Source: Deuterostichococcus epilithicus (taxonomy: Eukaryota; Chlorophyta; Trebouxiophyceae; Prasiolales; Stichococcaceae). From it: a DNA stretch of 64,000 nt. The notes beneath the pieces were generated by a model. That model saw only the letters and a list, made by a program, of their open reading frames with translations, was not told the origin of the DNA and did no database searches. Of this stretch, positions 47,721-58,400 are shown piece after piece. Location: positions 1,302,001 through 1,366,000 of the forward strand of contig JAVTLE010000003.1 in assembly GCA_033439295.1 (NCBI GenBank). The letters run 5' to 3'. A program made the translations under genes and the position numbers. The first letter of the stretch is position 1. Each line of letters opens with the position of its first letter.

Positions 47721-50700
47721 ATGGAGGGCGACGAGTCGCTCAGCCCTCTGCCAGCACCCAGGCCGAGGCTGTTCCCCGTGAGCGGCATTCCCAGCACGCC
47801 ACGCTGCGGGCACACGCTCACGGCCCTGGCTGGGCCAGATGGCGACCTGCAGGGAGCCAGGCTGGTGCTGTTTGGTGCGTCGATGTGACGCAAGTGTTTC
47901 CATTGATAACCCAGCATCAAATCGTTGCTCACTCGGCTACGGCAGGAGCTCGCACGTGCCCGCCTGCTTTCGCACCATGCTGGCGTTTGTTGCTCCGATT
48001 AGCCTATGCCCTCTTGTGGTCGTGTGTTACAGCTGTTGGATGACATTTAGGTGGTGCCACGGCCTTGGAAGGATCGCAGCGACCGGGGGAAGGGGGCCCG
48101 CCGGCGTCGCCAGGTCCCAGCTCAGGCACAGGCACGCTCAGCAGCTGAAGCAGGGTTGTACAGTAGTGTGACCGCAGTGCTAACTCGCGCATTTGCAAGC
48201 CTGGTGGGGAAACAGGCATTGATGCGTGTCCATCGTGCTGCAGGCATCCGACTAGCGGGCGCCACAAGCGATGTCCACATCATGGACGTGCGCACGGGCA
48301 AGTGGGAGCGCGCCAATGTGCAGGGCGAGCCGCCATCGCCGCGGGCTGCGCATGCAGCGGCAGCTGTCGGCAGCATGGTCGTCGTGCAGGTGGGAGTCGC
48401 TGTAAATGCGACAAGATACAACCAGCCGAGCTGCATGCAGCAAGACAATGGCTGACTGCATGCTGCATGAGGCTGACTGCACTGGTGGCTTGCATCAAAC
48501 AGGGCGGTATCGGGCCAGCAGGCCTCGCGTCCGAGGACCTGCATGTCCTGGACTTCACAGACTTTGATAAGCCGCGGTGGCACAGGTGAGAACGACTCAA
48601 AAGCCATGTGCCGACCCTCCTTCAGAGTCTGCATGGATTGCTGGGTCTGCAGTGGCTGTGGCAGCAGGCTCAAGGGGCAGCCACCTAATTCACCAACCAT
48701 GGCGGTCCACCTCGGGTGCTGCCAGACCATTCGTCTTTGCATACAACCTCAAGCATCATCATTTCCGCCCTCCACAATCCTTGCATGCCTCTTGGCTCGT
48801 AGGGTGGTGGTGCAGGGGCCGGGGCCCAGTGCGCGGTATGCCCACACGCTGGCGCTGGTGGCTAACCGCTTCCTGGTAGCCATGGGCGGCAACGACGGCA
48901 AGCAGACCCTGGGTGACGCCTGGGCGCTGGACACCTCGGACAAGCCGTACCAGTGGCGAAAGATCACCGACGCTGGGGAGACGCCGGCCGCCAGGTCCGC
49001 TTGCTGCTGCTGCTGCTGCTGCTGTTTCACATCGAGGTGTCAGCCATTGCTGGACACATTACTTGTGTCGCTGGTCCATCCCTGCGCTTAGACTTTCCTC
49101 CCCAACTGTATGTTGCGTGCTGCCCCTGCGTGCTGCTGATCACGCGGATCGTCACAGTGCATGACCTGACATCGGACAACAGACTCACTCTTCGTTGACC
49201 GCAGGATGTACGCGACGGCAGCGGCACGCTCTGACGGCCTGCTGCTGCTGTGCGGCGGACGCGACGCCAACGGAGTGCCGCTGGGCGATGCCTTCGGCCT
49301 CGCGCGGCATCGTGACGGGCGGTGGGAATGGGCTGCGGCGCCCGGCTCCATGCCGGTGGGGCGGTACCAACACGGCGCCGTGTTCGTGGGGGCTCGCCTG
49401 CACATCAGCGGCGGCGCCGTCGGCGGCGGGCGCATGGTGGACGACGCCGCCTCGGTCGCCGTCCTGGACACGGTGAGTCGTGCTCGGGGCTGGCTTGTGC
49501 AGGTGGACCGCCTCGCAAGGGTCGACCAAGGCAGATGATTGGTTTTTATCGACAGCCTTCTGCGGCATGCGCCTCAGGCTGCGGTCGACGGGCTTTGCTT
49601 ACAGGCAAGCATGGTCCTGCGATCCCAGAACTACCTGTCGAGTCCAAGGCTGCACCAGGTCGGTGCATGACGAGCATGCAATCCCAATCCGTAGGCGGCG
49701 GGCGTGTGGTGCACTCCGGTCCCGGCAGGGCCGGCCTCGGAGGAGGTCACGCGGCGCTGCCGGCATGCGGTGGCAGCTGTCGGGCCGTACGTGTTCATTT
49801 TTGGCGGCCTGCGCGGCAGCACCCTGCTGGACGACTTCCTGCTGGCGGACGACAGCAGCGGCACCGAGCTCTCCATCTGCGACCCGCGCTCACCAGCCTG
49901 GTAGGCAGATGTTGTCAGCGTCTGCACCTCAGCTGGTGTCAGCACTTGTAGGTAATGCTTCATTTGAGAGCTGCAACCGTCGTTTTGCAACTCGTGCACA
50001 CCTGTTTGCAGCACGGTCTGCTCCAGCCGACGAGCTTGCATTCCTGCCTGCGCACGTCGGCTGATGCAAACCTGACCGCATGCTGCAGGCGGCAGTGGCT
50101 AGATGCGGAGCACGGCACCCAGGCAGCGGCAGCCATGCTAGCGGAGGCGGCGGCGGAGGAGGCGGCAGCGGCAGCGGCTCTTGGCGTGCGCCGTGTCGGC
50201 ACTATGGAGGACCTGCGCTGCATAGACGAGGACCTGAGCGATGGGTGAGCCGTTCTAAAGCATAAGCTCTGAATGGTGCCCGAGGTGCCCGAGGGCATGA
50301 GGGTATAGGCTTTAGATGTCACAGGGAAGCTGGGCTCCTCTTTAGCACCGCGCAGGACCTGCGCTGCGTAGACGGGAACTTGGACGACAGGCAGGGCAGC
50401 ATGCGGGGCGTAGAGTCGCAGGTGCGGTAGGATCACTGAAACCTTGCCAAGATGACGTTCAGCAGTGGGTCCAGCTGCGGCAGGGCATGACGGCATGGCA
50501 AAGGGGCAGTCATCGTGGGTTTCTCTGAACATTGAGGCGTCCTCACAGCAGGCACATAGAGGCCTGAGCTCACCAGCTCCACAAACGTGCTCCGTGTGCG
50601 AACATGCTTGATACGCCCACGCCTTGCTGCAGGGCACAAGCGGGGTCATCGGAGGAGACACCTGCGGCCAGCCGGCCGGCGGCGCATAGCCCCACCAGCG

Positions 50701-53700
50701 TGACGCTGCAGCAGAAGGGGCTGGACGACCGCAGCCTGCCGCCGACGCCAGACGTGCGGCTGTACCACCGCGCCGTGGTCGTTGCGCAGGAGGCCACAGG
50801 TGAGCACATGCATGTGGTCCCTTACCGTCCTGCCTGCATGCCAACCAGGCAATGGAAATCTCATTCGGGCTGTGTGCCTGTCGCCGCTTGCAATGCTTTC
50901 TTGAGTTGTTGGTTGCTTGAACAGCATCATTTCGGAATCCCTGGCGGCCCTGCCTGCGCCACCTTCCACACATCCCTGACGCATGCAACCGACGACGTCT
51001 TGCGCTGCGCGGCAGGCAGCCTACGAGGCCTCGTGCGGCAGCTGTCCATCGACCAGTTCGAGAATGAGAGCCGCCGCGTCAGCTGCGACTCCTCGAAGGC
51101 TTTCCCGCCAAGCAGCGGTGGCGACGCCCCGCAGCAGCCGGGTGGCACGCCCATGTTCGAGCGCACGGTGAGCTCGTTGGTCGAAATGTGAAGAGCGATG
51201 CTGCCGCCGCCCTTGCGTCATGGCACAGCGACGAGGCGTGACCCAGGTTGCCACCGAGCGCCAATTCGCTGCACCCAGCGCTGCTGCGTGCCGCTGGCGC
51301 CATGGCCATGCGGTGGCCGCCATGGGCCCTCGAGGCCTTGGGGCCGTCTGCCGCTTGCAGCCATGCAATGCGTGTCAGCTCCGATACCGATATACCGCTG
51401 GGTGCTGTGGGAGGTGCTGGCACCATAGTGGAGGGACTCTCAAGGTCCTCAACTGTGTATATCTCAGCCTTTGCTCAAGTACTCCAGATGTCCACTGTGG
51501 CGACCCTTGTCGAACAGGTGTCGGCGCCGACGGTGCACCGCCTGGTCCTGAGGGAGCTGCTGAACCCGCGGCAGTGGCGAGCCCCCGAGGACCGCAAGTT
51601 TCACCTGGACGCAGAGCAGATCAACGAGCTGTGCGACGCCGCCGAGCGCATCTTCAAGGACGAGCCCTCGGTGCTGCGGCTGCGCGGTGAGTCCGTGCAT
51701 CACTGCCGGCGCCAGCGCGGCTGCCGGCGGCCGCTTGTTGCGGAGATGCTTGCACAGCGGCAGTAACGCGACAGCGCCATGCACTGTCGGCTTGGTGTGC
51801 TTTTGGAGGTCCTGGTGCGCTGCACGGGAAAATGAAGTTATCATGCATGCAGCAGACAGGTCTGACAAGTGCACATTTGGCGCCATGCAGCGCCCATCAA
51901 GATCTTCGGCGACCTGCACGGGCAGTTTGGCGACCTGATGCGCCTGTTCGAGGAGTACGGCACGCCGTCCACCGCCGGCGACATCACCTACATCGACTAC
52001 CTGTTCCTGGGTGCGCTGAGCCTCGCCCACCGACTTTAGGCTGCTGACTCTGCCAACGGAAATGCTGCTGACCATGAACGCTGCAGAACATGCCGGACAC
52101 TGCCTCTGCAGGCGACTACGTGGACCGGGGGGCGCACTCGCTGGAGACGATCTGCCTGCTGCTGGCGCTCAAGATCGAGCACCCCAAGCACGTGCACCTC
52201 ATACGTGGCAATCACGAGGTGCGCATTGCATTGCTGCGCATCAGACGGGTTGATGCCGCCAGTGCGGTTGCATGCTGCCCGCACCATTGCGCAGTGCTGG
52301 GGCGATGTCTGTCTCTGCCCTTCCTGGAGCCTGTCAAGGCATCATGTCGACACCCTGCCCGCAATGGAGGAGAGTGCCAGCGAGTCCAGCCGAGTCCAAC
52401 CTCAGGGAACGGACATCCGCCAGTGTTGGACATCCAGTCAACCGAAGTTGGGGGTGCCGTTTCCGACGCAGGCGGCAGACATCAATGCGCTGTTCGGTTT
52501 CCGCATCGAGTGCATTGAGCGGCTGGGCGACCCGCACGGCATCTGGGCCTGGACGCGCCTCAACGCGCTGTTCAACTGGCTGCCGCTGGCCGCCTGCATC
52601 GAGGACAAGATCCTCTGCATGCACGGAGGTGCGTGTGTTCTGACGCTTCCCACATCACACCAGGTTCAGCCGTCCTTCCTGCGCGGTGCCGGGACAGAGA
52701 TCCAGTCTGCCAAGAGTGAGAATAGCTGGTGGCCGAGCTGGTGGCCGGGCTGTCGAAATCGCACGCCTGCCACGCCACAGCTGAGGCCGAGGCTGTGTGC
52801 CTATGGGTCCCGCGCAGGCATTGGGCGCAGCATCAACAGCGTGGACCAGATCGATGCGCTGACGCGGCCGCTGACCATGGAGCACGGCGGCATCGTGCTG
52901 ATGGACCTGCTGTGGTCCGACCCCACCACCAACGACGGCGTAGAGGGCGTGCAGCCCTCGCCCCGCGGCCCGGGGCTCGTCACCTTTGGCCCCGACCGCG
53001 TCAAAGAGTTCTGCAAGGTGGGCTCTTGTGGACTTTGTCATCGAACATCCGTCAGCATCAGTATCGAATCGCCTCGGCCTCCGCCGCCTGGCGGAGTCTT
53101 GCCTCGTGCGCCTCTCAGCCGTCCTGGCTGCTGTGCCTGGCGGAGTCTTGCCGCCCCATTTCGACTGCTGGCGTCCTCGGATGGCGGCGTGCTGCTGAGC
53201 CGAGTCCGGTCACGGGCATCTGCACAGCGCGGCCATGCCTGTGCAGTTGCCATGTAGGAGGCTGCTTGCATCAGGATTTCTCTAGCCCCTCATTCGATGG
53301 TCTGGTCCCATGCTGACGCTCAGGTCCTTCCCTGTCGCAGAACAACGACCTGCAGATGATCGTGCGCGCGCACGAGTGCGTGATGGACGGCTTCGAGCGC
53401 TTTGCGCAGGGCCACCTCATCACGCTGTTCTCTGCCACCAACTACTGCGGCACCGCCAACAATGCTGGCGCCATCCTGGTGCGGAACAACCTATGAGAGA
53501 CGTGCGTTGAAGTCTTTAACTCACCTGAAGTCGGGCTCATTGCCAATCGAATCGTGGCAGCCTCCGTAATGGCGACATTGTTCTCGGTGTGAGAATTTGA
53601 AGTTCTCATTGCGGTCCCGGGAGTGCACGGGTTTCAGCGGGCCTTGAGCGGACGACGCCACAGAAGGGGTTCACACCTCCACTCATCATGCTTGAGGCAG

Positions 53701-54227
53701 GACCCTGGCACCAACTGCGTTGTCACTGCTACGTGCCAGGTGCTGGGGCGGGACCTGGTGATGGTGCCGAAGCTCATACACCCGCTGCCACCCAACGAGC
53801 CGCGCACGCCGCGCTCGAGCGGCGAGGAGGAGGACATCGAGGAGGAGCCTCCGACGCCCCACCCCCTCAACGACACCTGGATGCAGGTGCGCTGAGTAGC
53901 ACCTGCATCATCCACCTGCAGACGCGGTGCAGGGCTCCCCGTGCACGGCAACATCTCCCCTCCGTTGCTCACGAATGGCCTGCTGCAGCAGATCACGCTG
54001 CATGCTCCCGCTCCGCGCGGCAGTCGAGCTGATCTGCCAGCTCATTAAGCTCTCCTTGCGCACTGGATGGTCCATCATCCGCGCTTCAGACGGCTATCGT
54101 CGAGAAAAAAAATCAGCTCACTGGCTCACTGTGGGCGATGGCGCAGGCGATCAATGAGGAGCGGCCGCCGACGCCTCCGCGAGGCCGCCCGCCGAACCAG
54201 CCGAACTCGCTGGCATTCTTCGAGTAG
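47721..54227 (+). CDS. Kelch-repeat Ser/Thr protein phosphatase (PPKL, BSU1/BSL family)
   Basis: PPKL enzymes join an N-terminal kelch propeller to a PP1-like phosphatase; in plants the BSU1/BSL members act in brassinosteroid signalling, and an algal role is unknown. Exons joining in frame include 47721-47874, 48051 to about 48140, 48244-48389, 48503-48585, 48803-48994, 49205-49472, about 49729-49900, 50089-50244, 50633-50799, 51016-51167, 51488-51686, 51891-52010, 52112-52218, 52472-52628, 52818-53017, 53341-53478, 53740-53886 and 54146-54227 (TAG). Kelch blades show [16 protein letters not shown] and [15 protein letters not shown]; the linker has [17 protein letters not shown], a BSL hallmark. 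The catalytic domain has all metal-binding motifs: [43 protein letters not shown] and [16 protein letters not shown]. The C-terminal [10 protein letters not shown] motif is also a family trait. The protein looks complete. Confidence 0.95.
49002..49024 (+). repeat. (CTG)n microsatellite in PPKL intron
   Basis: About eight CTG units directly after the donor that follows the exon ending at 48994. Confidence 0.9.
50208..50393 (+). repeat. Decayed copy of a PPKL exon end in the next intron
   Basis: Exon end 50208-50244 (encoding [12 protein letters not shown]) recurs at 50353-50393, offset 145 bp, with a 14-base identical core AGGACCTGCGCTGC. The copy has its own CGCAG acceptor and a GTGCGG donor near 50425, but in the frame set by the upstream exon it meets a stop, so the model skips it. 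Confidence 0.78.
53086..53152 (+). repeat. 18-bp direct repeat in PPKL intron
   Basis: GCCTGGCGGAGTCTTGCC occurs exactly at 53086-53103 and 53135-53152 (period 49 bp), inside the intron after the exon ending at 53017. Confidence 0.9.
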
Positions 54228-55447
54228 GGCGCACGAGTAGGATGCCAGTCAACCCTGTGGCGAAGGCTTGCGCTGGCACCACGGCGTCTCGAGACAGCGA
54301 GAACTCTCTGCTGCAAGCCTGAGGATCAAGACTGTGAGGTCATGTGCGGGCTGTACGCGGCGAGCGGCGCGGGGTTTTTGTTATGTGGCGGGGCTGCTTT
54401 AATAGTGCAGGTGATTCGTCCACTCCGCAAAGCCAGCTAGGTCTTGAGTCGCGTTCGAGCACCATTTTGATGGCCATGCCGTGGGGCCATTGCTTGATGC
54501 TGTAATTTTCTTGGGGTTTTCTTGGTGCGAGGCTGGTATGGCATGCCGCCACCATCAGCCGCTGATACCCCCACACAGTGTCGCTCTTTATATAATTTGA
54601 TTATTCTCGTTTCAGCGAGCAAGCACCGTTGCACAGAGCATCCTCGCACGAATGGTGCGACGCTCAACTTCTTGTAGCAGCTCGTCGAGTTGTCACATTG
54701 AATACGCCAGCCAGCACTCGTAGCCGTAGCTGAATGTGAGCCATCACCTTCAGGGGGTATGAGCAGCGGCAAGCAGACGAGGGCACAGCGCGCGGCAAAC
54801 AGTTTCACGTCCTGCACTACCCACCCCAGATGTGTCGACGCACTGTCTCGAACAAGTTTCGTTGTTTCTGTTGGCTTAAGGATTACTGCAGGTAGCCGTC
54901 AGACACTATGCAGCTGCACATGCAGAAATACTTAGCACCGGCATCAGCCACGCACACGGCGCTGGCGTCGTGCCGGCCGGTACTCAGCCAGCAATATCGG
55001 AATGCGGCGCCGTGCCATCAAAACCCCAGGCTGCTCCCTAGCAGGTGAATAGCCGTCGTGCATGCTAATACACAGACTGCCATTTCCCATGTTTCGTGCC
55101 CCAAGCAATTGAAAACCATTCAGCGCTGTAAGAGGTAAGTTGTTGTCACATTGCGGCCTCACGTGCTGGGTAAATAGCTGCTTTCGATCAGCGGACTGAT
55201 TTCGAGCAGTAGCCCGATCTCGTGCGATGTGATTTCATCATATGTACACGAATTGATCGATCCTGAGGTTCAGCCAGCTGCTGCACATGATCCTGTTGTC
55301 CATACTGGTTTACAGTTCTCTCGAAACTCCTACATCACCGGCACCAGGCAGCTCGCGCATGTCAGGCATTTTGGACGCTTCACTGCCGAAATGCTTTGTC
55401 CTTGACAGGCAACGCATCTTGACCTGACATGCGTTTCTTGACCTTCC
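54228..55447. other. Intergenic region PPKL / GBSS
   Basis: About 1.2 kb between tandem genes, relatively AT-rich. A TGTAA at about 54500 could be the PPKL poly(A) signal, some 270 bp past its stop. No ORF with a recognisable product, and no RNA gene, was found. Confidence 0.45.
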
Positions 55448-58400
55448 ATGGCACGTCGCAGGGGCCGCAGCGCGTACACCGTCGTCGCGGCCGCGGCGCC
55501 GGCGCTCGGGGCTGCTCCAGCATCTGGCGCAGCCGGGCAGCCGCCGCTGTCTATTGTGTTTGTTTCCGCAGAGGTGGGCCCCTGGTCGAAGACCGGCGGC
55601 CTGGGCGACGTCACAGGTTGGTGACCTGGTCTGATTGCATTGATGCAGGTTTGTTTCCAGCCTCGGACATGGGTGCAGCCTGCATTGCGCTCCATCACAT
55701 CCTGTGCGAGGCCAAGTGCGCCTACATATTGACCCGAAAGGTCGGCACCGCGCGCAACGAAGTGCACCGACGAACGCATCCGCATGCGCAGGCGGTCTTC
55801 CGATCGCACTGGCAGAGCGCGGCCACCGCGTGTACACAATTGCGCCGCGGTATGACCAGGTGAGCAACACGTACCCACCTTAGTGTTTCGCTCGCAAAGA
55901 GTGTAGCTGACCTTGCCATGAAGCGCCGCCACCTCGCACTTGCCACAATTGCCACTACATGACTGTCAACATCTGCCTCGCTAGGCCATCGAGGCTGATG
56001 TACAAATCCATCATGTCTCTTGGCACACAGTACGCGGATGCGTGGGACACCTCAGTGCGCGTCATCGTCGGCGGCGACAGCGTCGGTTACTTCCACACCG
56101 AGGACAAGGGTGCGGAAGCTGGCGTCGGCCACTGGCAATGCTTTGGTCGACTTGCTTGAATGACATGCATGCATGCCAGTGCTGGTGAACTCCACGGTGC
56201 CACCTGCTTCTGACGAGGAGAGTGTCTCACCTGGAACAAAATCAGGCGTGGACCGTGTCTGGGTGGACCACGACAGCTTCCTTGCGAAGGTACACGTGTC
56301 GGGCTGCACTGCAGGCCCTCTTGCAAGTCAGCCCGCTCATGGTCTCTTCAAATGCAGAGTCGTTGACTGCATTGGGACTGCGCCAGCACACAGCTGGTTC
56401 TCAGGGCTGCCCCCTTTTCACATGGTGCAGGTCACTGGCAAGACTGGGTCGAAGCTGTACGGCCAGAAGTCTGGCGCAGACTACTCGGACAACCTGCAGG
56501 TGGGGACCCACAACTCTTTGGTGCACCCTGCTGGAGCAGGCCATGCGTATCCAGAGACCAACTGCAAAATTGTGAGGTTGCCAGCGGCACATGCCACACT
56601 GCGTCTGCACCAGTCAGAGGGCACCACGACAGACTTTCGATATTGTCATGTTCAGCAGTCTAGTCCACAACCCGGCGCGTCTGCGCCGGTCGGAATGCAC
56701 CACGACAGAGTCTGATCTGATGTCTCGCGCCTGTGTGACATGTGTGCAGCGCTTCCGGCTGTTCAACGTGGCGGCTCTGGAGGCGCTGCGGGCGCTGCCC
56801 TTCGGCCCGGGCGAAGACTGCGTCATTGTGTGCAACGACTGGCACACGGCGCTGCTGCCCGTGCTGCTCAAGGTGGGGAGCTTGCCAGTCAGCCGAGAGA
56901 TGCTGGACGGCGGCTGAATGAAGCCTGGCCAGATCTGGCAGCTGACCTTGCAAGTTCGACTGATGTGCACGTCGTGCCACACATGAGGCAGCGGCGGGTT
57001 GGTTCAAGCCGACAGCTGCTCGACTCGCCAACTACTAGTTGTTCTTCGCTAGGCTCATGAATGCCGTGATATTCACCTCACTTTGCTGGTTCATTTCGCT
57101 CTCCCGGTCCTGACGCAGGATGTGTACCAGCCCCGCGGCGAGTTTCTAAACACGAGATGCGCGCTCACTGTGCACAACATCGCCTTTCAGGTCCGCCTGA
57201 GTCTGCAGATACATCTTCGGGCTTCAGCCGTGCTGTGATCATGCCGCATTTGGGAGGAGAGACTGCTGGTGGCGACAAACGCTTGGCAGCTCTGTGCCTG
57301 GCCTGCATCAGTGTCAGGATTGCCGGGCCATCCTGCAGAAACCGCAGAGAGCCATAGCGCATGGCTTCCTGCCTTTCCTGCAGGGCCGCTTGGTTCAACA
57401 GACACGCCTCTACCCGGCCTGCATCGATGCCAAAGTCCATAGCGCATTGTACCTGTGCACGTTTGCAGGGCCGCTTCTGGGCGAAGCTGTGGCCCGACCT
57501 GGGGCTGCCGGACTCGGCACTGCCCAAGTTTGCCTTCACGGACGGCTACCCGCGTGTGTACGACGAGACCGAGGATCCCGAGGCCAGCCGTGTAGCGACG
57601 CCCGGCACCAAATTCGACAAGCTCAACTGGCTCAAAGCGAGTCCCTAGCGTAAACGGCTTGTAAAGGGCTGCACAAAGTCGCACGTGCCGATTCTGTTTT
57701 TCTTTCAACAGCAGCACATGTTATGTGCCGCAGGCGGGCATCCTGTCGGCAGACAAACTGCTGACAGTGAGTCCGACATATGCTGCGGAGATGAGCGAAA
57801 ATGCCTCCAAGGGCGTTGAGCTCGACGACGTCATCAGGTGCCGTTGCCCCAGCTCATGCTCCTATTGACCGCCGCTGCGCTCAACCAGCCACTGCCTGTG
57901 CCCGCGCCTGTGCTTGCTTGCCTCTGACCACGCTGCAAACACTGTTCTGCAATGCCGTAATTGACGCCAGCGAAGCCCGCACGCAGGGCGGTTGGCGGCG
58001 CCGAGGGCATTGTCAACGGCATGGACACCACAGAGTGGTGCCCCACGCAAGACAAGTTCCTGGACGTTAAATACGACGAGGAGTCGGTCGCCGAGGGCAA
58101 GGCCTTTGCCAAGGAGACGCTGCAGGTGGGTGCGGACAACCCTGATGCCAGGCGCAGTCCCCCATGCAACCTTTGGTGACGGATGTCGTCGCCTACCAGT
58201 GCTCACACACATCTCCGATCCACCTGCAGGCTGAGCTGGGGCTCCCCGTCGACCCCTCGGCGCCACTGTTTGGCTTCATTGGTGCGTATCTTTTCTATTA
58301 CAAAAATAAATTTTAAAAACACAAAAAACAGTCCCCCAAAAAAACACACGTTTTTTTGGGGACTGTCTTTTTGGTTTTTTTTGTTTTTACCAGAGATCCA

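Noticed and set aside
50353-50424. Extra PPKL exon
   Set aside because: It meets a stop in the frame set by the preceding exon, whereas skipping it gives a clean join to 50633.
52205-53257. 350-codon plus-strand frame
   Set aside because: It joins true PPKL exons with readable introns; catalytic motifs require the spliced model.
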